The notes beneath the pieces were generated by a model. That model had not been told where the DNA came from and searched no databases. It worked only from the letters and a program-made list of their open reading frames with translations. 64,000 bases of DNA from Bradyrhizobium canariense (lineage in GTDB: Bacteria > Pseudomonadota > Alphaproteobacteria > Rhizobiales > Xanthobacteraceae), in contig NZ_VSST01000084.1 of the NCBI RefSeq assembly GCF_019402665.1, positions 103,342 to 167,341 on the forward strand, written 5' to 3'. Made by a program: the position numbers and the translations under genes. This document shows, in pieces, positions 16,454 to 26,339 of this stretch. Each line of letters begins with the position of its first letter. The first letter of the stretch is position 1.

Positions 16454-17278
16454 ATGCAGGAAGCCACTTCAGCGGGACGCGATGTTGCCATCCGCACTGG
16501 CGGTCGCGCTCGGCGGCCGAATTCAGTTCGGCTTCGCCGTCTCAATATTCTGGTCGGGGCGCTTTCGCTTCCCTTGTTCATTGGGCTCTGGGAACTTGTC
16601 TCCCGTTCCGGAACCGTCAACATGGTGCTGTTTCCGCCGCCCACGGTGGTTGCTGCGGCCGTGCTTGAATGGATCCGAAGCGGACAGTTCTTTAGCGATC
16701 TGTTGGCCAGCCTCTTTCGCGTCACCACGGGATTCATCATAGGCGGCGCACTCGGCATCCTGCTCGGTGTTCTCACCGGCCAATTCCCCGTTATCTCGAG
16801 CTTGCTGTCCCCGCTATTCCATATCTTGCGGCCAATTCCGCCGATTGCGTTCGTGCCGATCGTCATCCTCTGGTTCGGCCTGTCGGAGGCGGGAAAATTG
16901 TTCCTCGTCGTATGGGGCGTATTCTTCACGGTATGGCTTTCGACTCACATCGGCGTGCAGAAGGTCGACCGTGGCCTGATTCGGGCGGCGTTGATGCTCG
17001 GCACGCCCCGACGGCAGATGCTGCAGGAGATCGTGCTGCTGGGCGCGCTTCCCTACATTGTGGTCGGGTTGCGCACCGCCGTCAGCATCTCCTTCTATAC
17101 GCTTGTCGCGGCTGAACTGGCCGGCGCTTTCGCCGGCATCGTCTACAGGATCGAGATTGCGCAGCAGAATTTGCAAACGGGCCAGGTCATGGGCGGGCTC
17201 GCAGCGCTCGGGTTGATGTCGTTCATCGCCGACCGGCTGTTTGCGGCTCTTGCCGAACGTATCGTCTGGTGGCGCTGA
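16454..17278 (+). CDS. ABC transporter permease (SsuC/TauC type)
   Basis: 274 residues. Six membrane segments and the EAA loop (RAALMLGTPRRQMLQEIVLLGALPYIVVGLR) identify a BPD-transport permease. An N-terminal basic stretch precedes the first segment. GTG at 16430, overlapping the stop of the binding protein, is an alternative start. It ends in a TGATG overlap with the ATPase gene, so the three genes are translationally coupled. Confidence 0.9.
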   Translation: MQEATSAGRDVAIRTGGRARRPNSVRLRRLNILVGALSLPLFIGLWELVSRSGTVNMVLFPPPTVVAAAVLEWIRSGQFFSDLLASLFRVTTGFIIGGALGILLGVLTGQFPVISSLLSPLFHILRPIPPIAFVPIVILWFGLSEAGKLFLVVWGVFFTVWLSTHIGVQKVDRGLIRAALMLGTPRRQMLQEIVLLGALPYIVVGLRTAVSISFYTLVAAELAGAFAGIVYRIEIAQQNLQTGQVMGGLAALGLMSFIADRLFAALAERIVWWR

Positions 17279-18138
17279 TGTCGGGATCTCGATCGGGCAT
17301 GAAACTGGCGCTGGCAAGTTCGCCTGCCTCCGTCGAATCGGCCCGAAAACAACCGGCCATTCAAGTCTCGAACCTGAGCATCGTCTTCGACACCAAGCGC
17401 GGGCAAATGATTGCGGTCGATCGCGTTTCGTTTGACGTGGCGCCTGGCGAGTTCGTTTGCATCGCCGGGCCCTCCGGCTGCGGCAAGTCGACGGTGCTCA
17501 ATACGATCGCCGGGCTGGAAGTGCCGTTCGAAGGCGAGATCCTGGTCGAGGGCGCGCCCGTCTACAGTCCGCGTCCCGATGTCGGCATGGTGTTCCAGCA
17601 GCCGCATCTCTTTCCCTGGAAGTCCGTCCGCAGCAACATCGCCCACGGCCCCAGGATGCTCGGGAAGTCCAAGACGGAAGCGTATGCCATCGCCGACGAT
17701 CTGATCGCGATGGTTGGCCTCAAGCGTTTCGCCGACGCTTATCCGAACACGCTGTCCGGCGGCATGCAACAGCGCGTGGCGATCGCGCGAGCGCTGGCCA
17801 ATCAGCCCCGTGTGCTGCTGATGGACGAGCCCTTCGGGGCGCTCGACGCGCAGACCCGCGCGGTGATGCAGGACAATCTGCTGGCGCTGCGCGACCGGAT
17901 CAAGGCGACAATCGTATTCGTGACGCATGATATCGATGAAGCCATCGTGCTGGCCGACCGCGTTCTCATCATGAGCGCGGGACCCGGCCGCATCCTGCGC
18001 GAAGTCGCGGTCAAGCTGCCGCGCCCACGGTCGAGTTCTGTCATGGTCGAGCCAGCTTATCTGTCGCTCAAGAAGGATTGTCTCGACGTCATCCGCGCAG
18101 AAGGGTTGCGGGCGTTCAATCAGTCGGACGCGGACTGA
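17278..18138 (+). CDS. ABC transporter ATP-binding protein (SsuB/TauB type)
   Basis: 286 residues. Walker A is GPSGCGKST (about residues 65-73), the Q-loop FQQPHLFPW, the signature LSGGMQQRVAIARAL, Walker B VLLMDEPFGALD and the H-loop THDIDEA. It energises import by the permease whose stop codon it overlaps (TGATG); a GTG nine bases earlier is a less likely start. The C-terminus KDCLDVIRAEG is typical of the nitrate/sulfonate/taurine group. Confidence 0.92.
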   Translation: MSGSRSGMKLALASSPASVESARKQPAIQVSNLSIVFDTKRGQMIAVDRVSFDVAPGEFVCIAGPSGCGKSTVLNTIAGLEVPFEGEILVEGAPVYSPRPDVGMVFQQPHLFPWKSVRSNIAHGPRMLGKSKTEAYAIADDLIAMVGLKRFADAYPNTLSGGMQQRVAIARALANQPRVLLMDEPFGALDAQTRAVMQDNLLALRDRIKATIVFVTHDIDEAIVLADRVLIMSAGPGRILREVAVKLPRPRSSSVMVEPAYLSLKKDCLDVIRAEGLRAFNQSDAD

Positions 18139-18227
18139 TGACGCGGAGCCCGCGGGTCTGAGGCGGACGCAGCGGGCTGGCATGGTTCTTGAATATTCGA
18201 TGCCGGGTCTCACATGCGGAGCCGGCC

Positions 18228-18953
18228 ATGCACAGGGCGAACAGCGCGATAGCGGCAGGTGTGATGCTCGCGGAGTCGGACGATCTCGTCAGACCGCTGC
18301 CCGGCTTGCTGGATGGTCTCAACCGGGCTGATTGCAATCGCTTGCGTGCGATCGGACGCGAAAAGATCCTGGAAGCCGGCCAACTGGTTTGGTCTCAGGG
18401 CGACGCACAGGCCGGGATCTACCTGATCAGCGAGGGACGCATACGCAGCTACTATGCTGCACCGTCGGGGCGCGAAGTCACGCTCGCCTATTGGTTTCCC
18501 GGCAACTTCGTCGGCGGGCCCGACATATTCGGGACGGGCCCGCACATGTGGACATCGGTTGCAGCCGAGCGCAGCCGGTTGACGTTCATGCCCGGACCGG
18601 CGCTGCGGCGGCTTGCGCTGGAATCGCCGACGATTGCCGTCGCCTTGCTGGATGCCCTCGCATTCAAGGCGCGATGCTATTCGGCGATGGCCCAGATGCT
18701 TGGGACGCGCTCGGTGACCGAGCGGCTGCACAGCCTGCTGATCTTCCTGTCGCACGTCTACGGCGTGAAGCGCGACAACGAGGTCTTCGTCGGCATGCCG
18801 TTCACCCACGGGGATCTCGCCAACCTCATCGGATCCACCCGCCAATGGGTGACCGTGCAACTCGCGCGGCTCCAGGACGAAGGCGTGATCAGATACGAAA
18901 GATCCGTGATTTCGATCCTGGATATTTCTACGCTCGGGCAGGCGATGGGATAA
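18228..18953 (+). CDS. Crp/Fnr-family transcriptional regulator
   Basis: 241 residues from the ATG at 18228 (a TTG at 18189 is possible). The cyclic-nucleotide-binding-like domain spans about residues 40-150 (LEAGQLVWSQGDAQAGIYLISEGRIR). The C-terminal winged helix has FTHGDLANLIGSTRQWVTVQLARLQDEGVI. No Fnr-type cysteine cluster is present, so it is not an oxygen sensor of that kind. It sits between the ABC importer (same strand) and the convergent amidase, and is likely their regulator. Confidence 0.88.
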   Translation: MHRANSAIAAGVMLAESDDLVRPLPGLLDGLNRADCNRLRAIGREKILEAGQLVWSQGDAQAGIYLISEGRIRSYYAAPSGREVTLAYWFPGNFVGGPDIFGTGPHMWTSVAAERSRLTFMPGPALRRLALESPTIAVALLDALAFKARCYSAMAQMLGTRSVTERLHSLLIFLSHVYGVKRDNEVFVGMPFTHGDLANLIGSTRQWVTVQLARLQDEGVIRYERSVISILDISTLGQAMG

Positions 18954-18963
18954 TGTCCGCCCT

Positions 18964-20364
18964 TTAGCCGCCAGACTTCAATTCGAACGCCGATCCGTCT
19001 GCGCCTGCCTCGAACCGCCGCGCCAGTCCGATCAGCGCGCGATCGTGCCAGGCCGGCGCTAGCAGGGTCACGCCCATGGGCATGCCGTTTGACAATTTCG
19101 CATTCGGAACGGCGACGCCGCAGAGATCGAGTAGATTGGCAAAGTACGAGTAGTAGCCCAGACGATTGTTGAGGGTGATCGGATCACGATGCATCTCCTC
19201 CAGTGTGAACGGCCGCGGTGCAGTCGGAACCACCAGGGCATCGATGCCGGCAAAGATTGCTTCGGCGTCGCGGCGAAGCCGGTGCAGCCGGTGAATGGCG
19301 CCAAACGTGTCGATCGCCGAATAGCCGGCGGCTGAGCCCAGCACGGTCCTCGTGACATCAAGCAAGGAGCCGGATTCGACATCGATGAGAGAAGCGATGG
19401 CGGAGCGCCGCTCAGCGACCCAGGGACCGCTGAACATCAACTCCCCCGCTTGGCGGAATGGGGCGAAGTCCACCTCGATCGCCGTTCCTCCGATATGAGC
19501 AAGACGTTCGCAGGCGCTCTCGTAGAGTTCGCCGCATTCCGACATGCCGAAGCATTCGAGATCTGCTGGCGCAACGCGGCCGAACCGGAATGATGCCGCC
19601 GCCCCGTTGGCGGAGAAAAAGGTTCTGGGCAGGCGGCTGTAGGGATCTTCGAAATCAAACCCTTCGATGATGTCGAGGATTGCTTCGCCGTCGCTGACGG
19701 TATTGCAGAATACCGACACGCAATCGATCGTCGGACAATTCGGCACCAGGCCACGTGATGACACCAGCCCAACGGTCGGCTTGATTCCGACGATGTTGTT
19801 GAACCCGGCAGGTATGCGCCCCGAGCCGCCGGTATCGGTGCCGAGCGCAAAGGCGACGTGCCCCGCCGCCACGGCGACCGCGGACCCGGAACTGGAGCCG
19901 CCCGCAACATAGCGCGCATCGGCAATCGACGCGCAGGGGCCATGGGGCGAGCGCGCGCCGGACAGGCCTGTGGCGAACTGATCGAGATTGGTCTTTCCGA
20001 GGCAAATTGCGCCGGCTGCGGTGAGGCGTTCGACGCTATGCGCGGAATGCCAGGGCGTGTAGCTGAACGCCGGACATGCGGCAGTTGTCGGCATTCCCGC
20101 GACGTCGATATTGTCCTTCACACCAAATGGAATGCCAAGCAGCGGAAGATTTTCGCCCGTCCGCGCGCGCGCCACCAGCTTATGGCATTCTTCGAGTGCC
20201 TCCTGCCGTGGGCGAAGATAGATCCAGCAATTGCGGTCGCGCTCGGCCTCGATCCGGTCATACGCCGTTCCGATCGCCTCCAGCAGCAGGGACGAACTCC
20301 TGGCAATGCCTTCGTAGTTTGTCCTGAGGCGCGCGACACACTGGCTCACGGAATATCTCCTCAT
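18964..20364 (-). CDS. Amidase, allophanate hydrolase (AtzF)-like amidase domain
   Basis: 466 residues, amidase-signature family. Catalytic residues: K83 (GVKDNID), the cis-Ser in GGSSSGSA (about 157-158) and nucleophile S181 (DTGGSGRIP). The motifs DVAGMPTTAACPAF, GKTNLDQFATGL and VPNCPTIDCVSVF closely follow allophanate hydrolases, which split allophanate to CO2 and ammonia. The C-terminal domain of full-length AtzF (about 600 residues) is missing. The longer frame to 20571 runs into the Tim44-like gene and is not used. Together with the importer, a pathway for a urea- or biuret-like nitrogen compound is plausible. Confidence 0.82.
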   Translation of the reverse strand: MRRYSVSQCVARLRTNYEGIARSSSLLLEAIGTAYDRIEAERDRNCWIYLRPRQEALEECHKLVARARTGENLPLLGIPFGVKDNIDVAGMPTTAACPAFSYTPWHSAHSVERLTAAGAICLGKTNLDQFATGLSGARSPHGPCASIADARYVAGGSSSGSAVAVAAGHVAFALGTDTGGSGRIPAGFNNIVGIKPTVGLVSSRGLVPNCPTIDCVSVFCNTVSDGEAILDIIEGFDFEDPYSRLPRTFFSANGAAASFRFGRVAPADLECFGMSECGELYESACERLAHIGGTAIEVDFAPFRQAGELMFSGPWVAERRSAIASLIDVESGSLLDVTRTVLGSAAGYSAIDTFGAIHRLHRLRRDAEAIFAGIDALVVPTAPRPFTLEEMHRDPITLNNRLGYYSYFANLLDLCGVAVPNAKLSNGMPMGVTLLAPAWHDRALIGLARRFEAGADGSAFELKSGG

Positions 20365-20461
20365 CCAACCGGCATGTGCGAAATTGCGGCAGTTCTGCGC
20401 CGCCAACAAGCAATTAAGTGCTTCGCCCAAATGGCCGCCTGACCGAAACGCGCAGCTCAAA

Positions 20462-20493
20462 CAAAAAGGGCGCCGTGCCGAAGCACGACGCCC
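20462..20493 (-). terminator. Terminator of the Tim44-like gene
   Basis: On the minus strand: stem GGGCGTCGTGC / GCACGGCGCCC with a TTCG loop (20468-20493), then five T. Very stable; lies 23 bases after the stop. Confidence 0.85.
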
Positions 20494-20515
20494 TCGTTTG
20501 TCGCTATACGCGCGA

Positions 20516-21496
20516 TCAGTTGGTCTGCTGGATTGCCGACAATTCCCAGGCGCCGCCCGGACGTCGGGCAAAGGTCCAGACTTCGGTGGCCTCGCCCGGC
20601 TGCTCGCTGCCGGCGACGATTGCGCCGGTATTGCGGTCGAGCGTCTTGTCGGTGAGCGCGAAGCGCAGCGCCACCGTCGCGTAATCGGTCTCGCCTTCGC
20701 GCCAGGATTCCGCGAGGTCGCCCTGCAACAGCTTCACGCCGCTGACCTTGTTGACGACATTGCGCGCGCGGTTCTGGCCGAGGTCCTGCTCGAAATAGGA
20801 GACCATTTCCGGCGTCGCCAACGTGTGCAGCTTGGCCACGTCCTCATTCGACCACGCGGTCTGGACATCGCCGAGCAGGCGCTCGAACGCTTCATAGTCG
20901 TCCGGCTTGATCTCGAGCGGGGCGTTGTTGGCGCCGAAGCCGAAACCGCCGCCAAGACCGCCACCAAGACCACCACGGTTATTCGCCTGCGGTCCCGGAC
21001 CGGCACCGGCGTCAGCGTTGGCATAGGCCGCCTGCGGGGTGTGCCGGCGCTGCCACCAGGACATCGCCAGCCGAACCACGAGCACCACGAGCACGATCTG
21101 GATGACCAGGCCGATGATCGACGACAGGCCGCCGAGGCCGCCGAACAGGCCACCGCCGAACAGCATGCCGAGCAGGCCGGCGCCGAGGAACCCGGCCGCA
21201 AGGCCGCCCAGGAAACCGCCACCGCGGCCGAACAGGCCGCCACGCGCGGGTGCGGCGGCAGCCGAATTCATGCCTGCGCCCGGCTGGGTGTAGGTCCGAT
21301 TGAACTGCGAGGTCGAGCCCGGCGCGGTCGTGGTCGACGGCGGGGCCGAATAGGTGCGCGAACCGCGCGAACCAGACGACATGCCGCCACCGACGCGCGC
21401 GTCGGCGGACGAGATCGCCAGCGCAGTCGGCAGCGCAAGCGCCAGCACGACGGCAATCGTCTTGAAGAGGCTGCGGGAGCGTTGCGAGAAATTCAT
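20516..21496 (-). CDS. Tim44-like domain protein
   Basis: 326 residues. A signal peptide or anchor (FKTIAVVLALALPTALA) is followed by a Ser/Gly/Pro-rich stretch, a glycine-rich segment (FLGGLAAGFLGAGLLGMLFGGG) and a membrane helix (IIGLVIQIVLVVLVVRLAMSWW, about 135-156). The Tim44-like domain is at 195-326: YEAFERLLGDVQTAWSNED, VSYFEQDL, then GEATEVWTFARRPGGAWEL. Bacterial members are inner-membrane proteins of unclear role. The start at 21496 is chosen from the signal sequence. Confidence 0.82.
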   Translation of the reverse strand: MNFSQRSRSLFKTIAVVLALALPTALAISSADARVGGGMSSGSRGSRTYSAPPSTTTAPGSTSQFNRTYTQPGAGMNSAAAAPARGGLFGRGGGFLGGLAAGFLGAGLLGMLFGGGLFGGLGGLSSIIGLVIQIVLVVLVVRLAMSWWQRRHTPQAAYANADAGAGPGPQANNRGGLGGGLGGGFGFGANNAPLEIKPDDYEAFERLLGDVQTAWSNEDVAKLHTLATPEMVSYFEQDLGQNRARNVVNKVSGVKLLQGDLAESWREGETDYATVALRFALTDKTLDRNTGAIVAGSEQPGEATEVWTFARRPGGAWELSAIQQTN

Positions 21497-21723
21497 GTTG
21501 GTTTCCCAGATCCCCGGCATGGGGACGTGCCCCTAAGATGGGCAGCCTTCCGTAAAAAGGAAGCCACTATCGGAACTTATGGCTGCGGCCCTCAGTCGCG
21601 GGGATGTGGCAAAAGCCCATCTTTGGCGGCAGCTTGGCCGGGTACGCGAAGAGGCCGGTCGCGGGTTACCGGTCACTTGTGCGACGGGAGTTCCGGTTTC
21701 CCGTCGTCATTGCGTCGAGGGCC

Positions 21724-24306
21724 TCACCCCGCCTTCGCCATCGTCTCCTTCACGGCCGCCACGAGTTGGCTGAGCGTGAACGGCTTGGGCAGGAAGTCGA
21801 ACTGCTGGCCTTCGGGCAGGCTCTTTTCGAACGCGTCCTCGGCGTAGCCGGAGACGAAGATGAACTTGATGTCGGGGTTCTTCTCGCGCATCGCCTTGAG
21901 CAGTGTCGGGCCGTCCATCTCCGGCATCACGACGTCGGACACGACGAGATCGATTCCGCCGCTCTGCTCTTCCAGCACCTCCAGCGCCTCGACGCCGTTC
22001 TCGGCCTCGACCACGGTGTAGCCGCGCGAGCGCAGCCCGCGTGCGTTGAGCGCGCGCAGACCCTCCTCGTCCTCGACCAGGAGGATGGTGCCCTGTCCGG
22101 TGAGATCGGTGCGGGGCTTGGCGTCAGCCGCAGGCCCGGCGTCCTTCGCGGCACCATTGCTGGCGCCAACGACCGGCGCCGGCTGCTCGACCTGCACCTC
22201 GGGCTCGGCATGGTGGCGCGGCAGGAAGATCTGGAACGAGGTGCCCTGCCCCGGCTCGGAATCCACGTAAATGAAGCCACCGGTCTGCTTGACGATGCCG
22301 TAGACGGTGGAGAGCCCGAGGCCGGTGCCCTTGCCGACTTCCTTGGTCGAGAAGAACGGCTCGAAGATCTTGTCCCGGATATCGGCGGGTATGCCGGTGC
22401 CGGTGTCGGCGACCTCGATCCGCACGTAATCCGCTGCCGGCATGCCCTTGTAGGCCAGCCTGGCCGCTTCCTCGGTGGTGACGTTGGCGGTGCGGATGAT
22501 CAGCTTGCCGCCGTCGGGCATGGCATCGCGCGCGTTGACCGCGAGGTTGACGATGACCTGCTCGAACTGGGAGACGTCGACCTTGACCGGCCAGAGATCG
22601 CGGCCGTGGATGGTCTCGTGCTTGACCTTCTCGCCGATCAGGCGACGCAGCAGCATGGCGAGATCAGAGAGCGCATCGCCGAGGTCGAGCACCTGCGGCC
22701 GCAGTGTCTGCCGCCGCGAGAACGCCAGCAACTGCCGCACCAGCGTGGCGGCCCGCGTCGCGTTCTGCTTGATCTGCATGATATCCTGGAACGACGGGTC
22801 GGTCGGCTTGTGCGCGTTCAGCAGGAAGTCGTTCGCCATCATGATGGCGGAGAGCACGTTGTTGAAGTCGTGGGCGATGCCACCGGCGAGCTGGCCGACG
22901 GTCTCCATCTTCTGCGACTGATTGATCTGGTTCTCCAGCGCGCGCCGCTCGGTGGTCTCGAGCATGTGCACGATGGCGACTTCGGCGTCGTTCTCGGCCG
23001 CGTCCACGGGCGTGACGAAGAACTGGCCCCAGCGCTCTCTGGTTCCTTCGAGCGCCACTTCGACCGGCGCGACGTCGGCCTGGCCCTCCGCGGCCTGGTT
23101 GATGGCCGCGATCAAGAGATGCCGGTCGCGCGAATTGACCGCGCGGAAGATCGACTTGCTGGTGCTGTCGAGCCCTAGCGCCTGCCCGAGCTTGGCGTAG
23201 CGCGCATTGGCGCGCACGACGTTGCCGCCGCGGTCGACGGTGGCGATCGCCATCGGGGTATGGTCGAAGAAGCGCATGAAGCGCACTTCGGCGGCACGGT
23301 CCGGATCGCTGCGCTCGTCGCGGGCACGGCTGATCACCAGCGTGCGCGACGGGCCCGGCGCGCCGTCGGCGCCGAAGGCGAGCTTGTGATAGAGCCGCAC
23401 CGGCATGGTCTTGCCGGTACGCATGCGCAGGTCGATGTCGAAGACCTCGGTCTTCACCTCGCCCGGCACCGACACGATCGCGGTCAGCAGCGAAGCGCCA
23501 TCGCCGGAGACAATGTCGGTGAGCTTCAGCCCGCCCGAGCCGATCTCGGCAAGGTCGTAGTCGAGCCAGTTCGCCAGCGTCGCGTTGACATAAGCGAGCT
23601 CGCCGGCCGGATTGACCGAGAAAAAACCGCAGGGCGCGTGATCGAGATATTCGATCGCGTGCTGGAGTTCCTGGAACACGTCCTCCTGGCGCTCGCGGTC
23701 GCGGGTGATGTCGGCGATCGACCACACCGCATATCTCGTCTCGCGCTTGCCGGTGCCGAGAGGCCGCACCCGCATGCGTAGCCAGCGGCCCTGGCTGCCG
23801 TCATTGCCGGAGATGCGCACCTCTTCCTGCTGCCGCTTGCCTTCGCGCGCGGCTTTCAACAGGCGGAACACCGCCTCGGAGACGTCGGGGTTGCCGATGA
23901 AGACGCGCTCCACGGGACGCACGTCCTGTGGGCCGGCGGCGCCGGTCAGCGTCAGATAGGCCGCGTTGGAATAGACCACATGGCCCCGCGGGTCGGTCAC
24001 GGCGAGGCCGTCAAAGGCGTGGTCGGCGATGCGCCCCATCACGGGATCGTCGAGATTGCGATCGACGAAGCGGATGATGCCGGCGGCGAAGGCGAACAGG
24101 TTGAACAGGCCGACCATCGCCAGCACGGCGAGGATGCCGAGGATATAGGGCTGGGCCTGCGCGCGCCCAAGCGTCATCAACCCGACGGCAACGGCGACGA
24201 GGCCGGCGGCCACCAGCAGCACCAGCGCAATGCTGCCCGAGCGCGGCGACGGCTCGTGCGCCGCAACGGGCTCGCGTGTGAGGTCGTGGTCGGTCTCGGC
24301 AGTCAT
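21724..24306 (-). CDS. cckA: Hybrid sensor kinase CckA (cell-cycle histidine kinase)
   Basis: 860 residues. Two membrane segments (24-43, 53-79), then PAS domains (about 90-200, 210-325, 335-455). The kinase part has phospho-acceptor H479 (GGIAHDFNN), N box NARDAMP at 591, G1 DTGTGIP at 634, and TGLGLS at 661. The C-terminal receiver has D791 (VVSDVVMPEMDGP). This order and the short SRRQTLRP region after the H box are those of CckA, which feeds phosphate through ChpT to CtrA and CpdR and controls division and flagellar genes. It directly follows flhB on the same strand, a position I recall from other alphaproteobacteria. Confidence 0.88.
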   Translation of the reverse strand: MTAETDHDLTREPVAAHEPSPRSGSIALVLLVAAGLVAVAVGLMTLGRAQAQPYILGILAVLAMVGLFNLFAFAAGIIRFVDRNLDDPVMGRIADHAFDGLAVTDPRGHVVYSNAAYLTLTGAAGPQDVRPVERVFIGNPDVSEAVFRLLKAAREGKRQQEEVRISGNDGSQGRWLRMRVRPLGTGKRETRYAVWSIADITRDRERQEDVFQELQHAIEYLDHAPCGFFSVNPAGELAYVNATLANWLDYDLAEIGSGGLKLTDIVSGDGASLLTAIVSVPGEVKTEVFDIDLRMRTGKTMPVRLYHKLAFGADGAPGPSRTLVISRARDERSDPDRAAEVRFMRFFDHTPMAIATVDRGGNVVRANARYAKLGQALGLDSTSKSIFRAVNSRDRHLLIAAINQAAEGQADVAPVEVALEGTRERWGQFFVTPVDAAENDAEVAIVHMLETTERRALENQINQSQKMETVGQLAGGIAHDFNNVLSAIMMANDFLLNAHKPTDPSFQDIMQIKQNATRAATLVRQLLAFSRRQTLRPQVLDLGDALSDLAMLLRRLIGEKVKHETIHGRDLWPVKVDVSQFEQVIVNLAVNARDAMPDGGKLIIRTANVTTEEAARLAYKGMPAADYVRIEVADTGTGIPADIRDKIFEPFFSTKEVGKGTGLGLSTVYGIVKQTGGFIYVDSEPGQGTSFQIFLPRHHAEPEVQVEQPAPVVGASNGAAKDAGPAADAKPRTDLTGQGTILLVEDEEGLRALNARGLRSRGYTVVEAENGVEALEVLEEQSGGIDLVVSDVVMPEMDGPTLLKAMREKNPDIKFIFVSGYAEDAFEKSLPEGQQFDFLPKPFTLSQLVAAVKETMAKAG

Positions 24307-24460
24307 CTCAAGCTGGCACAGCCTGTCGGCAGAGAATCAACGCGCTACAGGGCGCGCAGGGTCCTCCCTGCCTGAATCGGACCCGCAGACGCAAGGGCAG
24401 CAGGGGCGAAAGGTACGCTGATTCCCAGATTACGGCCATTTCCAGTACTTTTCAGGGGTA

Positions 24461-25540
24461 TTATTGCCGGCTGGCGCCAAATCCGCTCTTCAGACGCATG
24501 ACGTAGCCGATCACTTCGGCGACCGCATGGTAGTGCTCGGTCGGGATTTCCTCGTCGATCTCGACGGTGGCGTAGAGGGCGCGGGCGAGCGGCACGTTCT
24601 CGACGATCGGGATGTCGTGCTCGCGCGCGATCTCCCGGATCTTGAAAGCGAGGTTGTCGACGCCCTTGGCGACGCAGATCGGCGCCGACATGCCGCGCTC
24701 GTAGGACAGCGCGATCGAATAGTGGGTCGGGTTGGTGATGATCACGGAAGCCTTGGGAACCGCCGCCATCATGCGCTTCTTCGAGCGCTGCTGGCGCAGC
24801 TGCCTGAGCTTGCCCTTGATGTGCGGGTCGCCTTCGGACTGCTTGAACTCTTCCTTGATCTCCTGGAGCGACATCTTCTGCCGCTGGAACCAGCTGCGAT
24901 ACTGGAAGAAATAGTCGCCGATGGCGATGATCGCGAGCGCCGCGACCACCGCGCCGAGCAGGTGAATGGTCAGGCTGGTGGAGGCGCCGAGCAGGGCGGC
25001 GGGATCGAGCCTGACCATCGCCTCCATGCGATGCCGCTCCGGCCACAGGATCATGGTCATGACCGCGCCGAGCACGATCAGCTTGCCGAGACCCTTGAGG
25101 AAGTTCGCCGCCGCTTGCTTGCCGAAGATGCGCTTGAGGCCCTCGGCCGGCGACAGCTTGCTGAACTTGGGCTTGAGAGATTCGGCCGACCAGACCAGGC
25201 GGTGCTGCAGCACGTTGCCGGCAATTGCCGCCAGTACGAGCATCAGCAGCGGCACGCCCACCGCCGCGAGCACCGCGACTTCGATCTGCTGCATCAGAGC
25301 GAGCAGAGCCCTGCCGTCGGTCTTGATCATCCAGGAATTGGCGAGCAGGTTGCGCATCGGCGCCAATAGCCCGCTACCGACCGATCCTGAGAAGCTCGAG
25401 ACCACCAGCGTGGCGCCCGCAATCATGAACCAGGTGTTGATCTCCTGGCTCTTGGCGACGTCACCGCGTTCGAGCGCCTCTTCGAGACGTTTTTGCGTCG
25501 GGTCTTCTGTTTGACTCTCTGGATCGTTGTCTTCCGCCAT
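24461..25540 (-). CDS. flhB: Flagellar type III export protein FlhB
   Basis: 359 residues, normal length. Four membrane segments in the first 210 residues and a cytoplasmic domain with the autocleavage site NPTH at 270-273 (SVIITNPTHYSIAL). FlhB switches export from rod/hook to filament substrates after cleaving itself. It follows fliR by 11 bases; cckA begins 154 bases downstream. Confidence 0.96.
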   Translation of the reverse strand: MAEDNDPESQTEDPTQKRLEEALERGDVAKSQEINTWFMIAGATLVVSSFSGSVGSGLLAPMRNLLANSWMIKTDGRALLALMQQIEVAVLAAVGVPLLMLVLAAIAGNVLQHRLVWSAESLKPKFSKLSPAEGLKRIFGKQAAANFLKGLGKLIVLGAVMTMILWPERHRMEAMVRLDPAALLGASTSLTIHLLGAVVAALAIIAIGDYFFQYRSWFQRQKMSLQEIKEEFKQSEGDPHIKGKLRQLRQQRSKKRMMAAVPKASVIITNPTHYSIALSYERGMSAPICVAKGVDNLAFKIREIAREHDIPIVENVPLARALYATVEIDEEIPTEHYHAVAEVIGYVMRLKSGFGASRQ

Positions 25541-25551
25541 CGATCACCCGG

Positions 25552-26322
25552 TCACTTGAGTGGCATCATCTGGTGCATGACACCGATGAAATAGTCGAGA
25601 TAGGTGCCCATCATCGCCGTGAGCACCACGGCGAGCACCAGGAAGCCGGCGAAGATCGAGAGCGGCACGCCGACGAAATAGACCTGCATCTGCGGCATCA
25701 GCCGCGCCAGCACGCCGAGCCCGATGTTGAAGACGAGGCCGAACACCAGGAACGGGCCGGAAAGTTGCAAGCCCAGGCGGAATGCGGCGGCAAAGGCGCG
25801 CGTCGCCAGCGCGGCGACATCGCCGCTCGACACCGTCTCGCCCGGCGCGAAGATCGTATAGCTGTCGTTCAGTGCCGCGATCACCAGATGATGGCTGTCG
25901 GTGGCGAACAGCAGCGTGACCCCCAATATCGTCAGGAAGTTGCCGACCAGCACGCCCTGCTGTCCCTGCGTCGGATCGACCGAGGTGACGAAGCCGAGCC
26001 CCATCTGCTGCGCGATCACGGCACCGGCAACCTGCAGCGCCGACAACGTCACCCGCGCGGTCGCCCCCAGCACGATGCCGATCACGATCTCATGCAGCAT
26101 CAGGACCAGCAGCGGCGCGATCGAACCCATGTCGACCTGATAGGCGTTGCGATGCAGCGGCAGGATGATCAGCGTGAGCAGCAGCGCGATCGACAGTTTG
26201 ACCCGTGTCGGGATATTGGTCTCGCCCAGGCCCGGCAACAGCATCACCATCGCGCCGACCCGGGCAAAGGCGAGCATGAAGGAGGCGGCAAGCGCCGGCA
26301 GCAGCGAGACGTCGATGCGCAT
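25552..26322 (-). CDS. fliR: Flagellar export gate protein FliR
   Basis: 256 residues with six hydrophobic segments. FliR-type motifs include LGLGLQ-like LGLQLSGPFLVFGLVFNIGLGVLARLMPQMQVYF and FFVGVPL-like FVGVPLSIFAGF. It forms the export gate with FliP and FliQ in the basal body. It lies 17 bases after fliQ. Confidence 0.95.
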   Translation of the reverse strand: MRIDVSLLPALAASFMLAFARVGAMVMLLPGLGETNIPTRVKLSIALLLTLIILPLHRNAYQVDMGSIAPLLVLMLHEIVIGIVLGATARVTLSALQVAGAVIAQQMGLGFVTSVDPTQGQQGVLVGNFLTILGVTLLFATDSHHLVIAALNDSYTIFAPGETVSSGDVAALATRAFAAAFRLGLQLSGPFLVFGLVFNIGLGVLARLMPQMQVYFVGVPLSIFAGFLVLAVVLTAMMGTYLDYFIGVMHQMMPLK

Positions 26323-26339
26323 GATGGGCGCATAGTGCC

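Noticed and set aside
21604..23178. 524-codon plus-strand frame opposite cckA
   Set aside because: Shadow of cckA, whose kinase and receiver motifs are all on the minus strand.
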